64,000 nt of DNA, taken from the NCBI RefSeq assembly GCF_031846445.1, contig NZ_JAVRHR010000001.1, positions 1,426,001 through 1,490,000 of the forward strand, in the 5' to 3' direction. Of this stretch, positions 26,228-34,611 are shown piece by piece; position 1 is the first letter of the stretch, and every line of letters starts with the position of its first letter. The translations under genes were made by a program, and so were the position numbers. Below the pieces are notes generated by a model. The model did not search any database and was not told the DNA's origin. It was given only the letters and a program-made list of their open reading frames with translations. Source of the stretch: Croceitalea rosinachiae (GTDB taxonomy: Bacteria > Bacteroidota > Bacteroidia > Flavobacteriales > Flavobacteriaceae).

Positions 26228-27817
26228 CTAATACCCTGGGTTCTGCTGTAAATTAGGATTAGCTAAAATATCAGCTATAGGTATAGGGAAGATTTCTAAA
26301 TTTGAATCTCCAGCATCTTTTAGATGCCATGCTCTGGTGAATTGACCAAATCGAATCAAATCTTGTCGTCTTGTTGTCTCAGCATACATTTCTCTACCTC
26401 GCTCTGCCAACAATTCAGTTTCGCCTACAGTAGCTAAGTTGGAAGCTCCTCTAATGGTTCTTAAATCATTGATCATGCCTGTTACGTCCGTACCCATTCT
26501 AAACATGGCTTCGGCTTTCATCAAATAGGCATCAGCATATCTATACTTGACTATATGCGCTCTTCTATCACCGCCCTCTTCATTAGGGTGGTATTTTAGC
26601 ATTCTCGTACCATCGGTTTCCAATACGGCATTATCAGCTGGTGCGGTGTATTCCGCTTTTGAAGCCTCTTTGGTAAAGACTAAAGGAACGCCTCCAACAT
26701 TTGATCTTGCATTTAATGGAGTACCATCTTGTTCATATTGTTGGCCGATTAAGAAGCCATAACCAATACCAAGATTATCGTCATTTGCAGTAGTAGCATC
26801 AGGAACCCATCCTCTACGCTCTTCTTGACCATCACCTACATAATTCGTATCTGGATCACCTTCAAAGGATTGATAGAATTCTGAGAGTGTGGTGAAACCA
26901 TTCCAACCACCACCTGAGTTACCAGGAGAGTTAAGATTGTAATGTAGCGTATACCATATTCTAGGACCTGCATCAGCTGGTGACCACCAAATAGTTTCCA
27001 CATCATTACTAGGTCTAAAGATGTCGAAGAAATCTCCAGATGCAGCTAGCGTATAGCCATCTGCAGCTATATCATCAACAGCATCGATAACTACCTGCAT
27101 ATCTGCGGGATCTGGTGCTGTTTCAAGATAAACATGTTTGTTTAGATGAAGCTTAGCCAATAAATGGTTGGCTGCAGCCTTGGTAGGTGATGATTTCATG
27201 GCGATATCGTCACCAACACTTACTGTTGGGAGGTCGCGGATGGCAATATTAAGATCGGCAACAATGCTATCTATAGCAACTTGACCAGTTAAGGCTATTG
27301 GAATCGCACTGTTGGGTGCATTCACGTCCCTATAGGGAACTTGTCTCCACATATCTAATATCCAACTCATGGCCCAAGCTCTATAAAATCTTGCTTCAGC
27401 CTTTTGCGTAGTAACATCACCTGCCGCAGTGCTAACACTTTGAGGGTTTATTATTCTTGTAGCGTTAATGGTAATGCTATTCAAATTTTGCCAAGAAAAC
27501 CTAATATCTTGTAAATCTGCATTCCATGTCTGTCTGTGAATTGACAGCCATCTGCCGTTGTCTCCCCAGTCAGTTCCTCTGGTAGCAACAATGTATTCAT
27601 CAGTAGATACTTCTTGCAAGGCATAAAGACCATCTTGATTGGCTAAATTGCCACCTGCAATAATATTAGAGAGGTTGGCAACCTCGCCTTGAATATTGGC
27701 GACACCTGCAAAACCGTCACTAATCAAAGAATCTGTTCCTTCTATCTCCAAATCCGTACAAGAAACGGTAAGGGCAATAGGGAGCGTTAAACATAAATAA
27801 TTCAATATTTTTTTCAT
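26228..27817 (-). CDS. SusD/RagB nutrient-binding outer-membrane lipoprotein
   Basis: 529 residues. The signal peptide has a lipobox LTVSC, placing the protein on the outer membrane. SusD hallmarks are present: RFYRAWAMSWILDMW near residue 145, helical repeats around 220 (AAANHLLAKLHLNKHVYLE), RRAHIVKYRYADAYLMKAEA around 420, REMYAETTRRQDLIRFGQF and the C-terminal IPIADILANPNLQQNPGY. It starts 18 bases after the susC stop and forms the ligand-binding lid on the SusC porin. The adjoining GH65 and GH13 genes and the LacI regulator point to a maltose or alpha-glucan ligand, which is inference from context. Confidence 0.93.
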   Translation of the reverse strand: MKKILNYLCLTLPIALTVSCTDLEIEGTDSLISDGFAGVANIQGEVANLSNIIAGGNLANQDGLYALQEVSTDEYIVATRGTDWGDNGRWLSIHRQTWNADLQDIRFSWQNLNSITINATRIINPQSVSTAAGDVTTQKAEARFYRAWAMSWILDMWRQVPYRDVNAPNSAIPIALTGQVAIDSIVADLNIAIRDLPTVSVGDDIAMKSSPTKAAANHLLAKLHLNKHVYLETAPDPADMQVVIDAVDDIAADGYTLAASGDFFDIFRPSNDVETIWWSPADAGPRIWYTLHYNLNSPGNSGGGWNGFTTLSEFYQSFEGDPDTNYVGDGQEERRGWVPDATTANDDNLGIGYGFLIGQQYEQDGTPLNARSNVGGVPLVFTKEASKAEYTAPADNAVLETDGTRMLKYHPNEEGGDRRAHIVKYRYADAYLMKAEAMFRMGTDVTGMINDLRTIRGASNLATVGETELLAERGREMYAETTRRQDLIRFGQFTRAWHLKDAGDSNLEIFPIPIADILANPNLQQNPGY

Positions 27818-27835
27818 AATCTATTTTTTATTTTT

Positions 27836-30800
27836 TTAAAAAGTAACGTTAACACCTAAACTAAAAGTTCTAGGTCTTGGGTAAGTAAGATAGTCTATAG
27901 AGGCAGATGGTAATCCATTTGCTGGAATGTTTGAAGTACTGACCTCTGGGTCTAACCCACTATAATCAGTAATTAGAAACAAGTTCTGCCCAACCGCACT
28001 TAAACGCATACTTTTAAAAGTTCCTTCTCCTGATAGAGGCACATTATACCCAATGGTTGCGTTTTGTAACCTAACAAAATCTCCTTTTTCTAAAAAGAAT
28101 TCACTTGGATTGGTCGCTGATAGAATTACTCCGTTGTCAACCACACTTGTGAGATTGTTTCTACTTCCAATCTGTGGTGATGCAAATATGGCATTGGCCG
28201 TATTGTTATAAACATAAAAACCAAATTGACCAGCAAAGTATAATGAAGCATCCCAATTCTTATAATTTACAGTGGTTGATAAACCTGTTATAATGTCAGG
28301 TAAACCTGACTTATCAAGAATTGTTGGGTCGGTATCTACATTAAAATTCTCATCCACCAAACGTAACTCGTAAGTATATAATGGCTTATCATTGGTCAAT
28401 ACTTGAGATGTGGTACCCGTAAGACCTTGTCCAAACAAGTTACCTGCTTGTATATTGGGACCTGCATAATCCGTAAACTCATTTTGGTTATATGATATAT
28501 TAAAATTAGCATTCCAATAAAAATCTTCTGAAACTACGATATCATAATCAAGCCCCAATTCTATACCTTGATTTAAAATAGTGGCATCTATATTCTGAAA
28601 AACAAAAGGAGAAGTTGCTGGTTGCACTGATGGCAAATTCAAAAGAATATCTGTGGTCTCTTTTCTATACAAGTCTATATTACCTGTAAAACGATCATTG
28701 TTAAAACCAAAATCTATACCAAAACCATATTGCGTTGTTTCTTCCCACTTAAGGTCAGGGTTCGCAAACGCAACTTCAGCAGTAGCAGGCGCCGAAATTT
28801 GAGAACCAGCATTAATGCCAAGAGCAGTTGAGCCTACAGCACCTTGACGCCATCTTGTTCTATTTACAAACTGTGCATGACCAAGGCCGTCTTGGTTACC
28901 TGTGATACCCCAACTTAATCTTAGTTTAAGAGTAGAAAACGTATCTTCATTGACAAAATCTTCTTGATTTAACTTCCATGCAAAAGCTGCGGATGGGAAA
29001 ATACCATATTGATTATTTCCACCAAATCTTGAAGAACCATCAGCTCTCACTGTAGCAGTGAATAAATATTTGTCATAAATGTTATAATTGACTCGACCAA
29101 AGAAAGACTGTAATTCGTCTGTAATATCAAAAGTATCAACCGTAAACGCAGTAATTGGAAGACCGGGTAAAGCAGCAGTAGTCTCGTTGATTCCAGGGAA
29201 CAATCCTAATATTCTGAATTGATCACCTGCAGCAATGTCGTCTTGAAAAGTACCTATACCATAAGCTTGGTAATTACTTGCAAGATTCTGAGTATCATCA
29301 AACGCCTGCTGTGTAAGACTTGCTATCTCATTTAAATCGCTAGAACTATACCCTTGACCTAAAAGATTTTGACCACTTCTGTTAAAATCCTGAAAAGAAT
29401 AGCCAACTAACGCATCTAAATTTGAATTCTCAAATTCTTTCTTATAGTTAAGTGTTAGTTCCAACAATCTGTTTTCCGTGTCTAGGTTGTTTACGGCACC
29501 ACGTCCGTTGTTTTCTGCACCATTACCAAGAGATAGGATTTGAGGCCCTACTACTTGAGCCCTAGTTGATTCTGAAGTATCTAAACCTAAATTCAGTTTT
29601 ACAGAAAGATCATCCGTTAGTGAGTAATCTAGAGATAAGTTCCCTAAGAATCTATTGGTATTCGTATTATCATCATAAAAGGCTAATAAATTTGCCGGAT
29701 TTCTATCAGGAGAAACATCAAAACCAGAATTTGCAGCAAGCGTAGGATTGGAGTAATAAGCAGCTTGTAATAAATCACCATTACTTCCAGCAGTCCTACT
29801 AATAAAAGGTGCACGATCATTAATTCTAGAAATGGTACCTTGTAAACCTACTCTCAACTTATCATCAAAGAATCTATGATTTACATTAATTCTTCCCGTA
29901 ATACGCTCAAAATCAGTATTCTCAATAATACCAAATTGTTTTGAGTAACCAAATGTAGCTCTAACATTACCACTACCATAATTTTGTGAGTAGGATAAAT
30001 TGTTGTCGGTTGAAGCAGTAGTTCTAAAAATAAAATCTTGCCAGTCAGTTGCTCCTCCTAGGTTTGCTCCACCTCTATCTATAAACTCTTCAGTGGTCAA
30101 AAGATCATAACGCTCTGCAACCGTAGCGATGTTCAAGTTGCTACTAAAGCCCCATTCACCTTTTGATCCGCCGCCTTTCCCAGATTTTGTTGTGATGACA
30201 ACAACTCCATTGGCACCTCTAGACCCATAAATTGCCGTTGCAGATGCATCCTTAAGAATACTCATACTTTCGATATCATTTGGGTTTAGGAAGTTAAGTG
30301 GGTTTTTAGAACCACTAGTACCGGTACCTACATCTGAACCTTGGGCTGAAACCTCCTCATTAGAAACAGGAACACCATCAATCACAAATAAAGGACTGTT
30401 ATTACCCCTTACAGAACCAGTTCCCCTAATTCTTAAAGCAATTCCTGCTCCTGGCTCACCACTGGATTGTGTTATTTGCACACCAGCAGTCTTACCTTGA
30501 ATCAGTTGCTCTGGGGATGAAATAATACCACCATTAAAGTCTTCTGATGAAACCGAAGCTACAGCTCCAGTTGCATCTTTGACGGTTGTTGTACCATAAC
30601 CAATAATAACAACCTCATCAAGAGCTTGCGCATCTTCTTCTAAGGTTACATTAATCGTTGACCTGCCGTTTACGGCAGTTTCGAAGGTTTTAAACCCAAT
30701 GTAGCTAACGACCAATGTGGCATCACCACCTACATCATTTAAGGTGTAGTTGCCATCAAAGTCTGTTTGGGTACCATTTGTAGTGCCTTTTACTAAGACA

Positions 30801-30922
30801 CTTGCTCCTGGTAATGGACCATTGGCATCAGAAACAGTACCTGATACCGTCTGGGCTTTTACCGCACTAAAGCAAACAAATGCCCCAAGTAACAGTAAGC
30901 CTTTAAGTAGCGTAATCTTCAT
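27836..30922 (-). CDS. SusC/RagA TonB-linked outer-membrane porin
   Basis: 1028 residues. A signal peptide (about 1-23, ending VKA) is followed by a carboxypeptidase-D-like regulatory domain (VSGTVSDANGPLPGASVLV, then VSYIGFKTFE). Then come the TonB-box region (ALDEVVIIGYGT), the plug (LIQGKTAGVQITQSSGEPGA, FVIDGVPVSNEE, DASATAIYGSRGANGVV) and a long beta-barrel ending RTFSLGVNVTF with a terminal Phe. SusC forms the energised pore through which the ligand caught by SusD passes into the periplasm. The promoter region to its right (30923-31260) holds a LacI-type operator, so the operon is probably repressed by the divergent LacI protein until the sugar is present. Confidence 0.95.
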   Translation of the reverse strand: MKITLLKGLLLLGAFVCFSAVKAQTVSGTVSDANGPLPGASVLVKGTTNGTQTDFDGNYTLNDVGGDATLVVSYIGFKTFETAVNGRSTINVTLEEDAQALDEVVIIGYGTTTVKDATGAVASVSSEDFNGGIISSPEQLIQGKTAGVQITQSSGEPGAGIALRIRGTGSVRGNNSPLFVIDGVPVSNEEVSAQGSDVGTGTSGSKNPLNFLNPNDIESMSILKDASATAIYGSRGANGVVVITTKSGKGGGSKGEWGFSSNLNIATVAERYDLLTTEEFIDRGGANLGGATDWQDFIFRTTASTDNNLSYSQNYGSGNVRATFGYSKQFGIIENTDFERITGRINVNHRFFDDKLRVGLQGTISRINDRAPFISRTAGSNGDLLQAAYYSNPTLAANSGFDVSPDRNPANLLAFYDDNTNTNRFLGNLSLDYSLTDDLSVKLNLGLDTSESTRAQVVGPQILSLGNGAENNGRGAVNNLDTENRLLELTLNYKKEFENSNLDALVGYSFQDFNRSGQNLLGQGYSSSDLNEIASLTQQAFDDTQNLASNYQAYGIGTFQDDIAAGDQFRILGLFPGINETTAALPGLPITAFTVDTFDITDELQSFFGRVNYNIYDKYLFTATVRADGSSRFGGNNQYGIFPSAAFAWKLNQEDFVNEDTFSTLKLRLSWGITGNQDGLGHAQFVNRTRWRQGAVGSTALGINAGSQISAPATAEVAFANPDLKWEETTQYGFGIDFGFNNDRFTGNIDLYRKETTDILLNLPSVQPATSPFVFQNIDATILNQGIELGLDYDIVVSEDFYWNANFNISYNQNEFTDYAGPNIQAGNLFGQGLTGTTSQVLTNDKPLYTYELRLVDENFNVDTDPTILDKSGLPDIITGLSTTVNYKNWDASLYFAGQFGFYVYNNTANAIFASPQIGSRNNLTSVVDNGVILSATNPSEFFLEKGDFVRLQNATIGYNVPLSGEGTFKSMRLSAVGQNLFLITDYSGLDPEVSTSNIPANGLPSASIDYLTYPRPRTFSLGVNVTF

Positions 30923-31016
30923 AAATAATTAATTTTAAGTTTAGTTAATTTAAATTCAAGCATTAAACATATGTAAAAAAAGTGTTAAATTTAATAATCG
31001 CTGCAAACCCAAAAGA

Positions 31017-31032
31017 ACGAAAACGGTTTCGT
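31017..31032. promoter_or_regulatory. LacI-family operator palindrome
   Basis: ACGAAAACGGTTTCGT is a near-perfect 16-base palindrome: the outer six bases on each side and the central C-G step are symmetric, with one mismatched pair. Central CG flanked by A/T-rich half-sites is typical of LacI/GalR-family operators. It lies 95 bases before the susC start and 228 bases before the lacI-type gene, and the adjacent regulator is the obvious binder (inference). Confidence 0.55.
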
Positions 31033-31037
31033 GTTAA

Positions 31038-31045
31038 TAACTTTG
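31038..31045 (+). promoter_or_regulatory. Candidate -7 element toward the LacI/GH65/GH13 operon
   Basis: TAACTTTG matches TAnnTTTG exactly and starts 5 bases after the operator palindrome, so a bound repressor would cover the promoter spacer. No convincing TTG at -33 is present, and the leader would be about 210 bases long. Confidence 0.3.
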
Positions 31046-31136
31046 GAATAATAGGACTATAATAATTCAACACTAGGCAAATTATGTATTTCGTAAATAA
31101 CTTAAGGGATTTATGTGAAATTTAACAAAATACAGT

Positions 31137-31163
31137 CAAATATACTATTTTTTATTTTCTCAA
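31137..31163 (-). promoter_or_regulatory. Candidate susC promoter
   Basis: On the minus strand a TTG (31161-31163) is followed after 16 bases by TATATTTG (31137-31144), a full match to TAnnTTTG. The spacer is slightly short for the Bacteroidota consensus. It would direct transcription through the operator toward susC. Confidence 0.38.
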
Positions 31164-31260
31164 GACAGGCTCTTTTTTTGTTAAAAACCGCAGGTAAATT
31201 TCACTATTGTTTTTTATTAATTAATTTCAAAGGTTAAATTAGTGTTGTCTAAATAACTTT

Positions 31261-32283
31261 ATGTTAAAGCAAAAAATTACCTTAAAGCATATTGCAAAAG
31301 AATTGGATGTCTCTATATCTACAGTTTCAAAAGCACTTAAGAATAGTGAAGAAATTAGTAGGGATACTAAAGAAAAAATACAAGCCTTTGCCAAATTATA
31401 TAATTACAAACCCAATAACATAGCGATTAGTTTAAAGAACAAGAGAACGAAAAATATAGGTGTTGTCATACCAGACATAGTACATCACTTTTTTACGACG
31501 GTGGTGCGCGGAATAGAGAAATATGCAAACACCAAAGGGTACAACGTAATCGTATGTCTTTCAGATGAATCTTTTGATAAAGAGGTTATAAATATGGAAA
31601 TGCTGGCTAATGGCAGTATTGATGGCTTTATTATGTCACTATCCTCCGATACGCAATTAAAGAACGATTATAACCATCTTAAAGAAGTAACTGAGCAAGG
31701 AATTCCATTAGTTTTGTTCGATCGGGTAACTAACCAGGTTAATTGTGACAAAATAGTTATAGATGATCAGTTAGGTGCTTATACGGCCACTAAAAAATTG
31801 ATTGATGAAGGAAGAAGAAAAATTGCCTTGATAACTACGGATGATTATTTAAGTGTAAGCAAAGCCCGCACAGATGGGTATCTAAAAGCTTTGTCTGATA
31901 ACAATATTGAAGTTGACAACAATATCATTCTAAGACTTCCAACTATGGGTATGGAAGAAGAGGTGTTCAAGACATTCTTTGAAAAATCAGATATTGATGC
32001 CGTTTTATGCGTAAATGAAATTTTTGCCATTTACGGAATGCGATGTGTAAAAGAAAATGGGTTGAAAATTCCTGAAGATGTATCCTTCATAGGTTTCACA
32101 GATGGGCTTTTGTCAAAGTATGCGAACCCTAGCTTAACAGCAATTGCCCAACATGGAGAAAAAATGGGTGAGCTCGCGGCTGAAATGCTAATTCAAAAAG
32201 TTGAAAGCGAAAAAGAAGAAGAAACGTATCAAACTAAAATTTTAGAGCCTACTTTAATTGAACGTGATTCTACAATTAATTAA
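31261..32283 (+). CDS. LacI/GalR-family transcriptional regulator
   Basis: 340 residues. The HTH lies at residues 7-28 (ITLKHIAKELDVSISTVSKAL), followed by the hinge-region helix through YNYKPN. The periplasmic-binding-protein-like effector domain follows, with TKNIGVVIPDIVHHFFTTVV, DGFIMSLSSDTQ, PLVLFDRV, ALITTDDYLSV, DAVLCVNEIFAIYGM and FIGFTDGLLSKYANPSLTAI. It most likely senses maltose or a derived sugar and controls both the divergent susCD genes and its own operon with GH65 and GH13. The GH65 start follows 24 bases downstream, so the genes are one transcriptional unit. Confidence 0.93.
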   Translation: MLKQKITLKHIAKELDVSISTVSKALKNSEEISRDTKEKIQAFAKLYNYKPNNIAISLKNKRTKNIGVVIPDIVHHFFTTVVRGIEKYANTKGYNVIVCLSDESFDKEVINMEMLANGSIDGFIMSLSSDTQLKNDYNHLKEVTEQGIPLVLFDRVTNQVNCDKIVIDDQLGAYTATKKLIDEGRRKIALITTDDYLSVSKARTDGYLKALSDNNIEVDNNIILRLPTMGMEEEVFKTFFEKSDIDAVLCVNEIFAIYGMRCVKENGLKIPEDVSFIGFTDGLLSKYANPSLTAIAQHGEKMGELAAEMLIQKVESEKEEETYQTKILEPTLIERDSTIN

Positions 32284-32307
32284 GTTTGCCCAAATTCATA
32301 TACCTTA

Positions 32308-34611
32308 ATGAATCAAGATTATATAAAACCAAACCCATGGTCTTTAATAGAAGAGGGTTTTGATAAGGAGCGAGTAAAATCGTCAGAGAGTCTTTTTAGT
32401 ATTGGTAACGGCGCTATGGGCCAACGGGCCAATTTTGAAGAACACTACTCTGGTGAAACTTTTCAAGGAAGTTATATTGCAGGAGTTTACTATCCAGATA
32501 AAACAAGAGTTGGATGGTGGAAAAATGGATATCCTGAATACTTCGCAAAAGTATTGAACGCACCAAATTGGATTGCAGTCAACGTTCATATTAATGGACA
32601 AACTCTTGATTTAAATAGCTGTAAAAAAGTGGTTGGTTTTTCTAGAGAGCTAAATATGAAAGAAGGTTGGTATAAGCGGAGCTTTATGGCGACTTTACCA
32701 AATGATGTTGAGGTTCAAGTAAACGCGACCCGGTTTTTGAGTTTAGATTTAGATGAGCTAGGGGCAATCAAATACGAACTCCAAGTTTTGAATTCAGATG
32801 CCGAGGTAAAAATGACACCTTATTTAGATAGTGGTATTACCAATGAGGATAGCAACTGGGACGATAAGTTTTGGAACACCACAAAAAGAACTTCAATCGG
32901 AAATCGTGCTTTTATTGAGGCGCATACAATGAAGACTAATTTTGCCACCTGTACTTTTATGGATGCCAGTGCTGAAGTTAACGGCAAAAATATTAAGGCC
33001 AAAGAAGTTGAAAATACGGAATTTAAGGTTGGATGTGAATTTCAATATAGCTTAAAAAAGGGCGAAACCATTTCTTTGACCAAATTTGGAGGATATATTG
33101 TTTCACGAAACCATAAAGTAGCAGAATTGACCGATGTAGCCATCAACATTTTGGACAAAGCTTTAGAATTAGGTTTTGATAGACTTTTAGAAAAACAGAA
33201 AGACGCCTGGGCCTCCGTTTGGGAAATGAGTGATATTACTATTGAAGGAGATGTGAAAGCGCAACAGGGTATACGATTTAATATTTTTCAGTTGAACCAA
33301 ACCTATTTAGGTAAAGATTCTAGATTGAATATTGGACCTAAGGGTTTTACAGGTGAAAAATATGGAGGCAGTACCTATTGGGATACGGAAGCTTATTGCT
33401 TACCGTTTTATATGGCTACCAAGAACCAAAAGGTAGCTTGGAGCTTATTGGAGTATCGTTACAATCATTTAGAAAAGGCAATTGAGAATGCCAGAAAATT
33501 GGGCTTTACCAATGGAGCTGCTTTATATCCTATGGTGACAATGAATGGCGAAGAATGTCATAACGAGTGGGAAATCACTTTTGAAGAAATTCATAGAAAC
33601 GGAGCAATTGCATTTGCTATTTTCAATTACTATCGTTTTACTGGTGATTATAGTTATATTCCTGAAATGGGTCTGGAGGTTTTGATTGGTATTGCCCGTT
33701 TCTGGCACCAAAGGGCAAATTATTCGGCAAAAAAGAAGAAATATGTCATCTTAGGCGTGACCGGACCAAATGAATATGAAAATAATGTAAACAATAACTG
33801 GTACACAAATTACCTGGCTAAATGGTGTATTAAATATACTTTAGAGCAGCTTCAAAAAGTTAAAGACGGGTATCCCGTGGACTATGATAGGATCATTGCG
33901 CATACAAAGCTAACTTCTGATGAAACTGAACTTTGGGATGAGGTTGCTACTAACATGTTTTTTCCATATTCAAAAAAGCACGAAATATTTTTGCAGCAAG
34001 ATGGGTTCTTGGATAAAGAACTGATTAAAGTTGATGATCTAGATAAATCTGACCGTCCGATTAATCAAAAATGGAGTTGGGATCGTATTCTGCGTTCGCC
34101 GTACATCAAACAGGCTGATATTTTACAAGGATTTTATCTCTTTGAGGATAATTTTTCTAAAGAAGAATTAGAAAAGCATTTTGATTTTTATGAGCCTTTC
34201 ACGGTTCATGAATCTTCTTTGTCACCATGTTTGCATAGCATACAAGCTGCAAAGTTGGGCAGAATGGAGCAGGCCTATAAATTTTATTTGAGAACATCGC
34301 GCTTAGACCTAGATGACTATAACAAAGAAGTTGAAGAAGGACTGCACATTACTTCTATGGCAGGAACATGGATGAGTATTGTAGAAGGATTTGGCGGTAT
34401 GCGGGTGCTTGATGATAAGCTTTGTTTTAATCCCCAAATTCCAAAGCAGTGGAAATCATACTCATTCAAAGTCAATTTTAGAAATCGAATTATTAAGGTA
34501 AATGTCTCTGAAAAAGAGACTGCATTTGAATTAAATGGTCACGAAGAGGTGTCGATTAGAGTAAATGGAGAGCGCGTAGTTTTAATTCCAAATCAAAAAG
34601 TAGTGGCATGA
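32308..34611 (+). CDS. mapA: GH65 glycoside phosphorylase, probably maltose phosphorylase
   Basis: 767 residues, the normal length for GH65 phosphorylases. An N-terminal beta-sandwich domain precedes an (alpha/alpha)6 barrel with the catalytic Glu489 in VTGPNEYENNVNNNWYTN, a block almost diagnostic for maltose phosphorylase. Other conserved elements are SIGNGAMGQR near 30, GSTYWDTEAYCLPFY near 355 and HEWSLSPC-type sequence written here as HESSLSPCLHS. The enzyme would split maltose with phosphate into beta-glucose-1-phosphate and glucose in the cytoplasm. Kojibiose and trehalose phosphorylases share the fold, so the exact disaccharide is likely but not certain. The usual partner, beta-phosphoglucomutase, is not in the window. 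Its stop overlaps the GH13 start (ATGA). Confidence 0.88.
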   Translation: MNQDYIKPNPWSLIEEGFDKERVKSSESLFSIGNGAMGQRANFEEHYSGETFQGSYIAGVYYPDKTRVGWWKNGYPEYFAKVLNAPNWIAVNVHINGQTLDLNSCKKVVGFSRELNMKEGWYKRSFMATLPNDVEVQVNATRFLSLDLDELGAIKYELQVLNSDAEVKMTPYLDSGITNEDSNWDDKFWNTTKRTSIGNRAFIEAHTMKTNFATCTFMDASAEVNGKNIKAKEVENTEFKVGCEFQYSLKKGETISLTKFGGYIVSRNHKVAELTDVAINILDKALELGFDRLLEKQKDAWASVWEMSDITIEGDVKAQQGIRFNIFQLNQTYLGKDSRLNIGPKGFTGEKYGGSTYWDTEAYCLPFYMATKNQKVAWSLLEYRYNHLEKAIENARKLGFTNGAALYPMVTMNGEECHNEWEITFEEIHRNGAIAFAIFNYYRFTGDYSYIPEMGLEVLIGIARFWHQRANYSAKKKKYVILGVTGPNEYENNVNNNWYTNYLAKWCIKYTLEQLQKVKDGYPVDYDRIIAHTKLTSDETELWDEVATNMFFPYSKKHEIFLQQDGFLDKELIKVDDLDKSDRPINQKWSWDRILRSPYIKQADILQGFYLFEDNFSKEELEKHFDFYEPFTVHESSLSPCLHSIQAAKLGRMEQAYKFYLRTSRLDLDDYNKEVEEGLHITSMAGTWMSIVEGFGGMRVLDDKLCFNPQIPKQWKSYSFKVNFRNRIIKVNVSEKETAFELNGHEEVSIRVNGERVVLIPNQKVVA

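Larger units (their letters stand above)
30923..31260. promoter_or_regulatory. Divergent control region between susC and the LacI regulator
   Basis: This AT-rich gap of 338 bases is the only gene-free stretch over 300 bases. No ORF or structural RNA is evident in it. It contains a LacI-type palindrome (31017-31032), a minus-strand -7-like element for susC (31137-31144) and a plus-strand -7-like element (31038-31045). The susC leader predicted from the minus-strand element would be about 200 bases, unusually long, with the operator inside it. Hence repression by blocking elongation is as plausible as blocking initiation. Confidence 0.6.

Noticed and set aside
31254..31261. TAACTTTA beside the LacI-gene ATG looks like a -7 promoter element
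   Set aside because: It overlaps the ATG and would place the transcript start inside the coding region, and the HTH begins right after this ATG, so the start is correct.
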